A stretch of DNA of 48,095 bases from an uncultured Myxococcales bacterium. GTDB lineage: Bacteria > Myxococcota_A > Polyangia > Polyangiales > Polyangiaceae. Shown here in pieces: positions 16,301 through 24,685 of the stretch (position 1 is the stretch's first letter; each line of letters opens with the position of its first letter). The position numbers and the translations under genes were made by a program. The stretch covers positions 1 through 48,095 of the forward strand of contig CALFEQ010000026.1 in assembly GCA_937949945.1 (NCBI GenBank), in the 5' to 3' direction. The notes below the pieces were generated by a model. The model had not been told where the DNA came from, searched no databases, and saw only the letters and a list, made by a program, of their open reading frames with translations.

Positions 16301-17681
16301 CGACGTTCGTGAGCGAGCCGGCGATGTACGTGTACGCCTCGCTCCGGAAGTCCGCGCCGCGATCACCCGTGAGCTTCTCCTGCTCGTCGGTGTAGAGTAG
16401 GAGGTTGACGAACTCGCGCGTGGCGAGCTCGTAGCGCTGCTGCTTGAAGAGCGTCCAGGCGTACTTGTAGAGCGCCACTCCGTAGAGCGGCGGCTTCTTG
16501 TACTTCATCGAGTGCCTGTACGCGCTGGCGGCACGGTTGTAGCCCCAGACGGCGGCGGGGTCCTCCTTCGTCACGCCGCTCGCGAAGTCGAGCTGATCGA
16601 ACTCCCAGTTGCCGATCTGCCACCAGACCTCGGCGACGTACTTCGGGTCCTCGCCGGGACGCAGGTTGGGCTGCGGGACGAACGTGCAGTCCTCCGGGTA
16701 GACCTCCCTGTAGACGGTCTCCGGGTTGTTCCGCGAGACCTTCCTCGGGTCGTTGTAGCGATGACGCCACGCCGTCCAGTGCGCTTCGTCGGCGTCCTGG
16801 GGCATCGGCGTGATGAGGTCGCGGTCGGGATCCTTGGGATCCGTCTTGACCGGATACGGGTAGTGGTTGTGGCACACGAGCGAGCGCCACACCTGCTGGG
16901 CCTCGGGCACGCGTCCCGAGTCGTTCAGCGCGTGACCGAGGAAGTAGTAGATGCCGGCGATCTCCCGGTACTTCGGGTACTCGCGGATGACCCGCTTGTA
17001 GAGGCGGATCGCGTCCTTCAACCCCTCCTCGAGCGGCTCGGTCGCGTCCTCGGAGCGCGCGCGCTCCTCGTAGAGCGCCGCGAGGCGGTACATCGCGTCC
17101 GGCGTCGCCTGCGGGTGGGCGCGCGGACCGCTGTACGTCTGGATGAACTCCTCGAGCCGTCGGATCGCGATCTCGCGAGCCTTCTTCAGCTCGGCCTTCT
17201 CGATCGCGATCTCGCGGTCGAGGCCGGAGAGGATCTCCTTCTTCTTCGCCTCGTAGTGCAGGCGGATGATCGTGGTGACAGTGTCGCGGTACTCCCTCGC
17301 GCCCCGCTCGTAGGCCTCGACCTGCTCCTTCAACGCGGCGAGCGCCGCGATCTGTTGCGGCGTCGGCGGAGGCGGAGGCGGAAACAGCTTCCGCTGCCGC
17401 GCCGCCGCGGTGAGGATCTCGCTCGTCGATCCGCTCCCGGCGGCCCCCGCGTCGCCCGCGGCGGCCGGCGCTCCCCCGTCGGCGCTCGACGTCGTGGCGG
17501 AGGATGCGGACGGAGCCGCGCCGCCGTCGGCGGCCGGCGCAGGCTGGGCGACGGCGTCGTTCGACGCGAGCGCGATCGCGAGGACCGCGAACGCCCCGAC
17601 CGTGCTCACCGCGAGGAGCCTGCGCAGAACGCTGGAGCCGAAGCTGGGACGAGAAGGCGAAGGAACGCGATCGGAAGCCAT
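13377..17681 (-). CDS. Giant periplasmic TPR protein, GltD (AgmU)/NfsD-like
   Basis: A 1434-residue protein. The signal peptide has hydrophobic core LLAVSTVGAFAVLAIALAS and cleavage near AVAQP (about 46). An Ala/Gly/Ser-rich linker and a short Pro run follow, then a helical region. TPR-like helix pairs continue almost to the C-terminus, for example AIRLYKRVIREYPKYREIAG, LAYEFRSLNQFANAIEVYE, KAIELYNKFISEYGSEAQ and ALGTTYYSFFNYPKAAETYE. AgmU/GltD of M. xanthus (about 1200 aa) is a periplasmic TPR protein of the gliding complex and sits just upstream of gltE, as here. An alternative ATG at 17738 overlaps the previous stop codon (TGATG) but adds 19 residues encoded by heptamer-like DNA before the signal; I prefer 17681. 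Confidence 0.75.
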   Translation of the reverse strand: MASDRVPSPSRPSFGSSVLRRLLAVSTVGAFAVLAIALASNDAVAQPAPAADGGAAPSASSATTSSADGGAPAAAGDAGAAGSGSTSEILTAAARQRKLFPPPPPPTPQQIAALAALKEQVEAYERGAREYRDTVTTIIRLHYEAKKKEILSGLDREIAIEKAELKKAREIAIRRLEEFIQTYSGPRAHPQATPDAMYRLAALYEERARSEDATEPLEEGLKDAIRLYKRVIREYPKYREIAGIYYFLGHALNDSGRVPEAQQVWRSLVCHNHYPYPVKTDPKDPDRDLITPMPQDADEAHWTAWRHRYNDPRKVSRNNPETVYREVYPEDCTFVPQPNLRPGEDPKYVAEVWWQIGNWEFDQLDFASGVTKEDPAAVWGYNRAASAYRHSMKYKKPPLYGVALYKYAWTLFKQQRYELATREFVNLLLYTDEQEKLTGDRGADFRSEAYTYIAGSLTNVDFKGPEEWEPYIMRPDILDTEPNPDRAEQKLRIAIDRVKDPTLIPQDKPWTIEVYRALAYEFRSLNQFANAIEVYETMLQRWPMDPTAPETQNAIAETYDQMNMTKKPGTPEHDAIAQKALEARTKLANYIGNTPWVDANKDNPAAIQNAERLVRGGLRQAAAQHTNNASAALRAASETNDPARQIELLSRAATEYKLAAVGWQGYLKQDENAPDAYESRYWNADARHKYVRIQVKLHEAAPNTYPEPTKKDIDDAILAAIDVRDSNEDDKYLDNAAFFVVDISDVDRDLAYARWNETKGVTGIEKREEVKFDGDDPNTRNVIKDPIPPVVQQSMIAREEYVRAVPPSLDPEKRGLEYQYYVAEQYFLYGHFDEAKKRYTVMWKENCKLNEYGYKAWERLVTMAAVTRNVEESLRLSKEDSCPFNAEQTAKSESIKAPLSQEAAYVRARAKFEEACEAKVGSPCKNPDAPHKRKTWREAAELYEAALSAAPARRDAPEGAMNAAFAYKQIGEYNKAIELYNKFISEYGSEAQLNALQKGDPKTKTAPDPKLYQERLEYLGQAYDALGTTYYSFFNYPKAAETYEKISANERFDEAKRREAAKNAMILYANMGQRDKMLAEYRTLVRLHPTAEDKADADYRVASYDYKQWDPKGADGGTNRQNRIQGQQALIQYYQANRNNAGAARFLVEAAYAVAKMKKTGGEGDYRTWLNNTVAAWDNFKAKVGQAEAQKPPYVDYAAEAAYTLLDEEITAKFDVASKHQYPQTVPEILGDVKTGKKGKYQNNAEEAQKWDLRLENEVIKKYESLEWVPAAFARQGAIFDTLRTGLYNTVKVKLFNAQGEKLLETMRNSGRQDLMDQADQLEDAAKDFWRQKKQQELDGADEIMVRRYATAVAYARKYNVKNPAITKAVARLAYYTDLIGDAKMQQYVSNTPDPTTKGATKLSYSQNMYVQTRPGLTVLPSARGDAKPLPAAP

Positions 17682-17737
17682 CGACTGAAACCCGTCTTCC
17701 TGGAGCCTCGTGGCTGGAGCCCGGAGCCTTTCGTTCA

Positions 17738-20173
17738 TCAGTTCGGCCCCGGTTCGCCGGCGTCGTCGAGCACCTCGCGGAGCTCCTCGTCGAGGAGATG
17801 CTCTTCGCGCGCGCGCTCGGCCTGGAGGTTGTGCACGCGCTCGAGCTCCTCCTCGCGGACCTCCCACGCCTGCTCCGTGATGCCGACGTCGGCACGCAGG
17901 ACGATGTTCCGGATCTTGTCCCGCACGTAGCCGAAGTTCCGCTTCGCGACCTGGCCGACGAGGTCGTGGGCCTCGCGTTCGAGCGCTCCGAGCTGCATGT
18001 TGTACTCGTTGATCTTCAGGCGCTCGGCCTCGACCTTGGCCTGCACCTCGCTCACCTTCGCAGCCACCTGCTGCTCGAGCTGGGCGAACTGCTGGACGAG
18101 TCGGTCTTCGACGGCGCGCGACTGCTCGAGCGCCGCGCGCACCTTGTTCGCGTACCGCTGCGCGTCGCCGCCCGCGTGCCCCTGGGCGGCGAGCTGCACC
18201 TCGCGCTCGAGCGCGTCACGGAACGTGACACGCGCCTGCGCGTCGTTCTGGTAGCGCGCATCGCCGAGGCCGACCTGCGCGCGCCCCATCTCGATCTGCC
18301 GGCGCAGCTCGACGACTTCCTCCTGCCGCTGCTTGAGGACCCGTTCGTGCTCGTCGAGCTCCTCGTTGATGCGCTTCAGCGTCGCCGGATCGCGCGCGAG
18401 CCCCCGCTGCGCGTCCTCCCGCAGCATCCGGCGCAGGCCGTTGATCGTGGCATTGAGGTAGTCGATCTCGATCCCGCGCCGCGTCAGCTCCTGCGAGACC
18501 GTGTTCCACTGGCGCATGCCCTGGTAGTCGCGCTCGTTGAACTCGGCCTGGGTCACGGGCAGCGCCGTCATGATCCCCATGAGCGCCCGGCGCTGCGCGC
18601 GGACCTGCGCGATCTCTCCTTCGAGCGAGCTCGGCTCCTCCGAGTCGAGGCCCTTCGCGATCATCGCGCGCATGCGCGAGAGGCGGTTGATGAGCGAGAG
18701 CGCCTGCTGCTGCCCGGCCTGCAGCTCGGGAAAGGCGCGGACGCGGTTCGACGCGTTGAGGATGATGTTGAGCTTGTCGATGAGCTGGTAGCTCTGCCGG
18801 ATGAGCTGCTTGCACTGGTTGACGTCGTCGATGACGGCGAACGCCATCGGCCCGTCCTCGGCCTCCCGTGCCCAGCGGATGGCCATCGGCGGAAGCTGCT
18901 CGTCCTGGTCGAGGACGTCGAGCTGCTGCTGCGAGAGCTTCTCGTAGAAGACGGCGGGGTCGGTCGTGTTGTCGATGAACGACTCGACCTTCACCCGCAT
19001 CGGCTCGTACTCCTCGCGGACGCCGAGGTAGAGCTGGAGCGACTTGTCGAACGCACCCGCGCGCAAGAGCAGGTCCGCACGAAGGAGCGTCGCGTCGCCG
19101 GACTGCGGAGAGCTCGGATCGGCGATCGACAGGATCTCGAGCGCCCGCTCCGCGCGCTGCACGTCCCCGAGGCGGACGTAGACCCACGCGAGCTCGTACA
19201 ACATCGTGCTGAACTCGGGCGAGTCGCGGCCGACCTTCGAGTACGCCTCGGCGGCCTGCGTGTAGTTCTCCATCTCGTAGTGGAGGCGGCCGATCGCCAT
19301 CCACGCGAGGTCGATCACGTGGCGGTGCTCCGGCGTGTCCGGCGGCAGCTCCGTCACCGCTCGGAACTGCTCGATGGCCGGCTTGTAGTCCGCTTTCGGG
19401 ACGCGGATCTGCTCGGGAGGGGCGCCGGGCGGAGGCGGAGGAGGCGTCGTCGGGCGCGCCTGCTTGATCGCCACCATTCCGAGGAAGTACCCGGCTTGGT
19501 GCGAGTAGAGGTGCCCCTTCGGCACCGCCTGCAGGGCCGCCGCCGCATTCGCGTAGTCGCCCTTGAAATAGAGCGCCTTGCCCTTCGCGTAGGAGAGCCC
19601 CGCGTCGACCTGCGCCGGCGGGAGCTGGTTCAGCTTCGCGAAGACCTCGTCGAGGCCTTCGAGGTCGTTGATGCGCAGACACACGTCGACGAGGCGCCCG
19701 AGCGCTCGGCCGACATAGGGCGCGAATCGGGGCTCGTCGGACCTCTCGACGATCTGCCGGTAGTCCCGCCGCGCCGACAGGTACTCCTTCTGCGCGTAGA
19801 ACGTCTCGCCGCGCAGCCAGAGCGCATCGACGTACGCGATGGTGTCCGGAAACTCCTCGAGGATCTCGCTGAAGACGACGGTGGCTCGCGCGTAGTCCTT
19901 CGTCCTGTACAACAGCTCGCCGTTCGCCAGCCGCTGCTCGACGCTGTAGCGCTCGTTCCTCGCCTTCTCGATCGCCGCCTGGACGCTGTTCGACTCGTTC
20001 GCGACGGCGTTCACCTCCTGCATCGCCTTCGCGGCGTCGGCGTCGGCATCGGCGGCGCGCGCCGTCCCGGGCGCCGCGAGCGCGAAGGCCGCGAAGCCCG
20101 CCAGCACCCAGCGCGAGCACGCCCGGGAGCGTCTGGCGGCCACTCCGAGGAGCGCCTTCCGGCGAGGGCGCAC
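17738..20173 (-). CDS. Periplasmic TPR and coiled-coil protein, GltC/NfsC-like position
   Basis: An 811-residue protein with a GTG start. A twin-Arg-containing basic N-region and hydrophobic core lead to cleavage near GTARAAD (about 40). TPR-like repeats cover about 60-400 (YRTKDYARATVVFSEILEEF, KGKALYFKGDYANAAAALQA, MAIGRLHYEMENYTQAAEAY). From about 480 to 790 the protein is a long Gln/Glu/Arg-rich coiled coil. The GTG lies 2 nt after the stop of the upstream gene, with GGAGGG inside that gene's end. The stop overlaps a possible start of the next TPR gene. The TPR plus coiled-coil make-up and the position before the GltD-like gene suggest the GltC/NfsC role. This is inferred and less secure than the GltE and GltG calls. 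Confidence 0.7.
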   Translation of the reverse strand: MRPRRKALLGVAARRSRACSRWVLAGFAAFALAAPGTARAADADADAAKAMQEVNAVANESNSVQAAIEKARNERYSVEQRLANGELLYRTKDYARATVVFSEILEEFPDTIAYVDALWLRGETFYAQKEYLSARRDYRQIVERSDEPRFAPYVGRALGRLVDVCLRINDLEGLDEVFAKLNQLPPAQVDAGLSYAKGKALYFKGDYANAAAALQAVPKGHLYSHQAGYFLGMVAIKQARPTTPPPPPPGAPPEQIRVPKADYKPAIEQFRAVTELPPDTPEHRHVIDLAWMAIGRLHYEMENYTQAAEAYSKVGRDSPEFSTMLYELAWVYVRLGDVQRAERALEILSIADPSSPQSGDATLLRADLLLRAGAFDKSLQLYLGVREEYEPMRVKVESFIDNTTDPAVFYEKLSQQQLDVLDQDEQLPPMAIRWAREAEDGPMAFAVIDDVNQCKQLIRQSYQLIDKLNIILNASNRVRAFPELQAGQQQALSLINRLSRMRAMIAKGLDSEEPSSLEGEIAQVRAQRRALMGIMTALPVTQAEFNERDYQGMRQWNTVSQELTRRGIEIDYLNATINGLRRMLREDAQRGLARDPATLKRINEELDEHERVLKQRQEEVVELRRQIEMGRAQVGLGDARYQNDAQARVTFRDALEREVQLAAQGHAGGDAQRYANKVRAALEQSRAVEDRLVQQFAQLEQQVAAKVSEVQAKVEAERLKINEYNMQLGALEREAHDLVGQVAKRNFGYVRDKIRNIVLRADVGITEQAWEVREEELERVHNLQAERAREEHLLDEELREVLDDAGEPGPN

Positions 20174-20175
20174 CG

Positions 20176-21066
20176 TTACTTCCCTCCCCCGATCTGGATG
20201 CTACCCGACACGGACCCCGGACCGGTCTGGCTCTGCGTCTTCACGCCGGAGGACGGCGCCCCCGAGCCGCCCGGCCCGAGCGACGCGATCTTCTCGGACC
20301 ACTCGATGGTCGGACGCTGCTCGAGCGGCGTGGTCACGCCACCCTTCTCGAGCGCCGTCGCGACGAGCGAGAGCGTCTTGCCCTCGATGGCGGTGAAGGA
20401 GTGCGCGCTCTTCACCTCGAACTTGTAGCCGCGCAGGTACGTGAAGACGCCGTAGCCGTTGCCCTGGAAGTTGAGGATGACCTGCACCGTGTGGTCGCCC
20501 GGGGGCATCGACCCGCTGAAGATCGGGATCTCCTTCTGGTCCGCCAGCGCGCCGGTGTCGTCCTGGCGGTTGTACTGGACGGCGCCGTCGACGACGAAGA
20601 GCGCGCGCGTGAGCCGGAACGCGCTCGACATCTCGTTCCTGAAGACGACCTCGGCGCGCGAGCCCGCCGCCCCGCCGGAGAGGATCGTGTCCGAGAGGAG
20701 CGCGAGCCGCGTGTGGCTGCGCCGGATCTGATCCTTCAGCTCGTCGATCCGGGCCTCGAGGTCACGGAGGCGTACGGTGTACGTCGCGCCGTCCATCGCG
20801 GGCTTCTCCGGGATGGGCACGGCGGGGCCGCTGCCGGCGGGGGCCGCCGAAGCGGCCGATCCCGCAGGAGCGCCGGTGCCGGTCCCCTGCGACCCCGCGC
20901 TCGCGGGCGTCGAGCTCGCCGCTGCCGCGGTCGTCCCCGTGGCCGCGGGCGCAGCTCCCTCGGCCTTCGCTTCACCGGTCGCCGCCGGCTGCTGCGCGAA
21001 GACGGCGCCGCCGAACGTGAGGGACGCGAGAGTGAAGAAGGCAAGGCCCAACGCGTGACGTCGCAT
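20176..21066 (-). CDS. Exported protein with low-complexity linker and C-terminal beta-rich domain, first gene of the Glt-like block
   Basis: A 296-residue protein. The signal peptide ends near AVFAQQ (25). An Ala/Thr/Ser/Gly-rich linker follows (27-85), then a short coiled coil (RLRDLEARIDELKDQIRRS, about 97-115). The C-terminal domain (120-260) contains AFRLTRALFVVDGAVQYN, PPGDHTVQVILNFQGNGYGV and FEVKSAHSFTAIEGKTLSL and looks like a mostly beta periplasmic fold. I do not recognise the family. It is separated by 2 nt from the next gene, so it belongs to the same operon. A structural scaffold of the envelope complex is a plausible role. The tail is Gly/Ser-rich (GSVSGSIQIGGGK). Confidence 0.72.
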   Translation of the reverse strand: MRRHALGLAFFTLASLTFGGAVFAQQPAATGEAKAEGAAPAATGTTAAAASSTPASAGSQGTGTGAPAGSAASAAPAGSGPAVPIPEKPAMDGATYTVRLRDLEARIDELKDQIRRSHTRLALLSDTILSGGAAGSRAEVVFRNEMSSAFRLTRALFVVDGAVQYNRQDDTGALADQKEIPIFSGSMPPGDHTVQVILNFQGNGYGVFTYLRGYKFEVKSAHSFTAIEGKTLSLVATALEKGGVTTPLEQRPTIEWSEKIASLGPGGSGAPSSGVKTQSQTGPGSVSGSIQIGGGK

Positions 21067-21877
21067 AGCTCACTTCCCTTTCGAGGCGGGTGTCGCGTGG
21101 AGGACAAGGAAATGATTCAAGTCGAGAGCGCAAAGATCGCGCGGGTCGCGTTCGGAGACGTCCGGAGCATGGGCGAATGCCGAACGCCCATGAATGTCTC
21201 CTGCCTCCCGTGCAACCAACATCGATCCGCTCAAGCTTCCTGATCGCGCTCGCTCAGGGATCGGACAGGCGTGGTCGCGCGCTGCGTCGAACCCATCACC
21301 AAGCGAGCACGAGTGTAGGCCTCCCACATGGGGCGTGGCAACGGCCCGTGGACGGACCAGCTCGCGTCGCGTCGGGCGCTCCGCCATCCACCCGCGACCA
21401 CAGGAGCTCCGTCGCCCGGTCGAGCTGCGACGCGTGGTGAGCACATGCCGCCGAGGTGGTCGCGTGCGAGCGCTTGAGCCTGGGGTCGAAGCGGCCTATC
21501 ACCGTCTCGATGATGGGCGGGAACCAGGCCGTGCCAGGCAGAGCTTCGTCTCGGCTGCGACGCCTTGCGACACCACGCCCCTCCCCGGGAGAACGCGCGG
21601 AAACCAACGCCGATCCGGTCCTTTCACGACCGTCCAGAACTTTGTCGCCCCAGGGCCGTCACACCCTCGTCCCCGTCGGTCGGTTCCAAGGATTTCGGGA
21701 TGCACGTGTTCCTGGTGAGCTCGAACATCGCGCGCGGGCCCGCGCCCCGTGCCTTCAGCGCCCCACCCTCACCTCTCCTCACGGTAGGCTGTCCGGGTCA
21801 TCGAAGAGTGTCGTCTGGCGCCGGCTCGTGCGTTGGAACGACATGTCGAACGAACCCCCGGCTGGAGCGACCTCGAA
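21067..21877. other. Divergent intergenic region between the Glt-like block and the sigma-factor operon
   Basis: These 811 bp carry no open reading frame that I can support. Both flanking operons start here and point outward, so it must hold at least two promoters and probably operators. Apart from the inverted repeat near 21154-21201, no strong consensus promoter box is visible by eye. Heptamer arrays are absent, unlike in most other long gaps of this window. Confidence 0.6.
21154..21201. promoter_or_regulatory. Nested inverted repeat upstream of the Glt-like block, candidate operator
   Basis: CATGGGCG (21168-21175) and CGCCCATG (21185-21192) form a perfect 8-bp dyad. An outer pair, GGAGAC (21154-21159) and GTCTCC (21196-21201), flanks it. 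It lies about 100-135 bp upstream of the first gene of the minus-strand block. It could be an operator or a leader hairpin; no regulator is known to me for this motif. Confidence 0.45.
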
Positions 21878-22498
21878 ATGAGCGGCGTCCCGAAGCGAGC
21901 GTTGGATCCGCCCGACGAGACGCTGATGCTCCGCTACCAGGAGGGCGACCGCAGCGCGTTCGCTCAGCTCGTCCGCCGGCACCAGACGGCGCTCTACAAC
22001 TTCGCGCTTCGACAGGTGCGGACCCCCCAAGTCGCCGAGGACATCGTGCAGGAAGCCTTCGTGCGCGTGGTCCAGAACGCCACCGAGTTCAAGCACGAGG
22101 CCCGCTTCACGACGTGGATCTACACGATCACGCGCAACCTCTGCATCGACCACCTCCGCAAGCGCGCGCTGCGCAAGCACCCCTCGCTCGACGAGTCGCG
22201 CGGTGAGGACGGTGATGGACCGACGCTCGGCGAACAGACGGCCGATCCCAAGGCGAGCGTCGAGCGCGAGGCGACCGGGTCGGAGCTCAAGGAGCGCATC
22301 GTCCAGGCCGTCGACACGCTGCCCGACGAGCAGCGCGAGGTGTTCCTGATGCGAGAGGTCGCGAACCTGCCGTTCAAGGAGATCGCCGAGATCACCGGCG
22401 TGCCCGAGAACACGGTCAAGAGCCGCATGCGTTACGCGCTCGAGCGCCTGCAGGAGGCGCTCTCCGAATACGAGGACTATGCCCGCGCCCTTCGCTGA
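21878..22498 (+). CDS. ECF-family RNA polymerase sigma factor (SigE/RpoE-like)
   Basis: A 206-residue protein. Region sigma-2 is at about 25-95 (SAFAQLVRRHQTALYNFALR, AEDIVQEAFVRV, FTTWIYTITRNLCIDHLRKR). Region sigma-4 is at about 137-192 (LPDEQREVFLMREVANLPFK, EIAEITGVPENTVKSRMRYA). The 40-residue acidic linker is ordinary for ECFs. I chose the ATG at 21878 because GGAGCGA lies about 8 nt upstream; a TTG at 21833 would add 15 residues. It is followed 72 bp later by its probable anti-sigma factor. It is divergent from the Glt-like block, which is its most obvious candidate target. Confidence 0.92.
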   Translation: MSGVPKRALDPPDETLMLRYQEGDRSAFAQLVRRHQTALYNFALRQVRTPQVAEDIVQEAFVRVVQNATEFKHEARFTTWIYTITRNLCIDHLRKRALRKHPSLDESRGEDGDGPTLGEQTADPKASVEREATGSELKERIVQAVDTLPDEQREVFLMREVANLPFKEIAEITGVPENTVKSRMRYALERLQEALSEYEDYARALR

Positions 22499-22570
22499 AA
22501 GCCTCCCAAAGAGGCCATTTCCAGCTTGATTCGCCGAACGTTCGCTTCAACTTAGGCCCGAAGAGACCCG

Positions 22571-23881
22571 ATGGATTGCGAGAAGTACGAACCCCTGCTG
22601 CTCGACGAGCTCTACGACGAGCTGGACGAGCTCACGAGCGCGGCCGTGAAGCGGCACGTCGCGGGGTGCGGTCGCTGCGGGTCGATCTTCAACGGGCTGC
22701 GTGCGACGCGCCGCGCGATCTCGTTGCCCCTCGTCCCCGTTCCGGACGGGCTCGAAGACCGCATCCTCGCTGCGGCCAAGGAAGCGCGAAAGGTCGTCCC
22801 GCTTCGAAGCCGCGTGTCGCGGATCATCGGGATCGCCGGGAGCTGGGCGATGCGACCGCAGACGGCCATGGCCGCCGTCTTCCTGCTCATGGTCGGCACG
22901 AGCGCGGTCCTCATCCGATCCAAGAACTACGCGAGCAAGGACTCGACCGTCTCCGTCATCGTGCAGGGCGAGCCCTCCCCCACGATGACCGCCGCCTCCG
23001 GCAGCGAGGCCTTCGACGACAAGGCAGCGGCCGCCGCGCACGGACCGAGCACGCCGAACGTCGCCCGTCCGCCCGCGGTCGCCACCGTTCCTCCGATCGC
23101 CATGAGCGACGACGGGCCCGTCGATCGCCTCACGAGCGGTGCCGCGCGCGACAAAGCAGACGAGTCGCTCGCGCTCGGCAGCGCGGCATCCGGGGACGGC
23201 GAGAACGCGCGGCTCGAGGCGAAGACGTTGGCCGAGCCCGCGCCTCCGCCCGCCCCCTCGATGGCGGCCCCCGCGGCCATCGCGAACGCCGGGCTCCCGG
23301 GCGGGGTCCCGTCCGACGACTACGCCCCGCAAGCGGCGAAGCCCCTGGCCGCGAAGAAGAGCGAAGACCGCGCGGACGGACAGGCGCGCGATCCGTTCTC
23401 CCTCGGGATGGCGGCGTTCCGCGCGCGGAGCTTCGCCGAGGCGACGCGGTACTTCGATCAGGCGGCGCAGAACGGCGACACGAACGCGGCGCTCTGGGCG
23501 GCCGAGAGCGTGCGCGAAGGACAGGGCTGCGCGGTCGCGCTCGGCCGCTTCGATCAGCTCGCACAGAAGGCCGCCGGATCGTGGGTCGGCAACGAGGCGT
23601 CGCTTCGTGCGGCGCGCTGCCAGATCGCGATGGGGCAGCTCGACCCCGCGCGCGATCGACTGAACCAGCTGACCCAGGTGCCCTCGCACCAGCAGGCGGC
23701 GCAGCAGGCGCTGAACGATCTGCAGATGGCGGCCGCGCGCAAGGCCGGTGGCCCTTCGGCTGCCGGCGGCGCCGCGGCGGCGCCCCGTCGAGCGGCGCCG
23801 GCGAAGTCCTCTCCACGAGCGCCCGCGGCGGAAGCGGGAAAGCAGAAGCCGCAGGACGCCAACGCCGCCGAAGGGTTCTGA
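22571..23881 (+). CDS. Membrane anti-sigma factor with zinc-finger (ZAS) domain and periplasmic TPR-like domain
   Basis: A 436-residue single-pass protein. The N-terminal zf-HC2/ZAS domain has Cys3 and H29-x3-C33-x2-C36 (HVAGCGRC), which sequesters ECF sigma factors. One TM helix lies at about 97-116 (RPQTAMAAVFLLMVGTSAV). A long disordered Ala/Pro-rich segment (135-270) follows. A helical TPR-like segment is at about 275-390 (FSLGMAAFRARSFAEATRYF, AARCQIAMGQLDPARDRLN), and a low-complexity tail ends the protein. The periplasmic part is thus built from the same repeat type as the neighbouring envelope machine. Between the sigma and anti-sigma genes there is a perfect palindrome CGAACGTTCG (22535-22544). 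Confidence 0.85.
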   Translation: MDCEKYEPLLLDELYDELDELTSAAVKRHVAGCGRCGSIFNGLRATRRAISLPLVPVPDGLEDRILAAAKEARKVVPLRSRVSRIIGIAGSWAMRPQTAMAAVFLLMVGTSAVLIRSKNYASKDSTVSVIVQGEPSPTMTAASGSEAFDDKAAAAAHGPSTPNVARPPAVATVPPIAMSDDGPVDRLTSGAARDKADESLALGSAASGDGENARLEAKTLAEPAPPPAPSMAAPAAIANAGLPGGVPSDDYAPQAAKPLAAKKSEDRADGQARDPFSLGMAAFRARSFAEATRYFDQAAQNGDTNAALWAAESVREGQGCAVALGRFDQLAQKAAGSWVGNEASLRAARCQIAMGQLDPARDRLNQLTQVPSHQQAAQQALNDLQMAAARKAGGPSAAGGAAAAPRRAAPAKSSPRAPAAEAGKQKPQDANAAEGF

Positions 23882-23886
23882 CCTCG

Positions 23887-24570
23887 ATGGCAGAGGGGTC
23901 GAGCGCCGAGCTCCACCGCGTGCGCCGCGCCCTCGCCCAATGGGCGGAAGCGGACGAGGCGCGCGCACTGCACCCAGCCGACCGGAACGTGATCCGCAGC
24001 ACGGAGGCAGCCCGCCATCTCGTGCTCGAGCTGTTCGCGGCCTCCGACGCGCACGATCTCTGGAGCGCGTGCGCGCGCCTCGGCGGGCTCATGGCCGACG
24101 CCGGTGCCTCGCCTTCGCTCGCCGCCGGCGTCATCGACAGCGCGGCGCGCGCGCTCGCCGAGGCGGGGATCGAGCACGATCCCGCGCGTGTCGCGCCCGC
24201 ACGCGCATCGCTCCTCGAAGGCTACGTCGCGAGCGTCCGCGACGCCGAGCGAAACGCCGGCCTCGCCACCTGGGAGTATCCCGCGTGCGCCGTGCCGCTC
24301 GGCGACGGCGCCGTCGCCATCGCGTGCGGCTATCCGACGGACGACAGCGAGGCCCTCGCGGCCTGGGCGGCGCGCGTCGCCGGACGCCTCGTGAAGGATG
24401 GCGTTCGGAGAGTCGTGCTCTCGGGCCCTCCTGCGGCGACGTCCGAGCTCGAGAGCGCGGTCGAGCTCGTCGGGATCGAGGTGGCGCGCCCAGCGCGCGC
24501 CGCCGAGACACGCGCGGCGCAGTCGTCCGCGACGGGATGGCTCGCCAGGCTGTGGAAGAAGCGGCGGTGA
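23887..24570 (+). CDS. Conserved-looking protein of unknown function, third gene of the sigma operon
   Basis: A 227-residue soluble protein with no signal peptide or TM helix. It begins 5 nt after the anti-sigma stop codon. It is Ala/Arg-rich and mostly helical, ending in a basic Trp-containing tail (WLARLWKKRR). A segment near VRRVVLSGPPAATSELESAV looks like a beta-alpha unit. No motif assigns a function. Its frame belongs with the two upstream genes by spacing and strand, so a role tied to the sigma/anti-sigma pair is possible. No clear ribosome-binding site is seen, which fits translational coupling. Confidence 0.65.
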   Translation: MAEGSSAELHRVRRALAQWAEADEARALHPADRNVIRSTEAARHLVLELFAASDAHDLWSACARLGGLMADAGASPSLAAGVIDSAARALAEAGIEHDPARVAPARASLLEGYVASVRDAERNAGLATWEYPACAVPLGDGAVAIACGYPTDDSEALAAWAARVAGRLVKDGVRRVVLSGPPAATSELESAVELVGIEVARPARAAETRAAQSSATGWLARLWKKRR

Positions 24571-24574
24571 GAGC

Positions 24575-24620
24575 TCGGTCCTCAGCATGAGGCTCCAGGC
24601 TCCGGGCTCCAGGCTCCAGA
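24575..24620 (+). repeat. Heptamer half-element after the sigma operon
   Basis: Directly after the stop codon the + strand reads CGGTCCTCAG (GAGGACT family), a small CCTCA/TGAGG hairpin (24580-24592), and then three to four GGCTCCAGG-type units. There is no matching right arm before the next gene starts at 24686, so this is an unpaired array. Confidence 0.75.
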
Positions 24621-24685
24621 GGGGACGTGGGCCGCAGAGCGAGAATTCGGTCGGGAACGGGCTCGGCGCACTAGAGTGAGGCGCG

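Noticed and set aside
21070..21720. Several 60-170 codon frames in the divergent gap before the sigma gene.
   Set aside because: They overlap one another on both strands, have no ribosome-binding site and no domain-like sequence.
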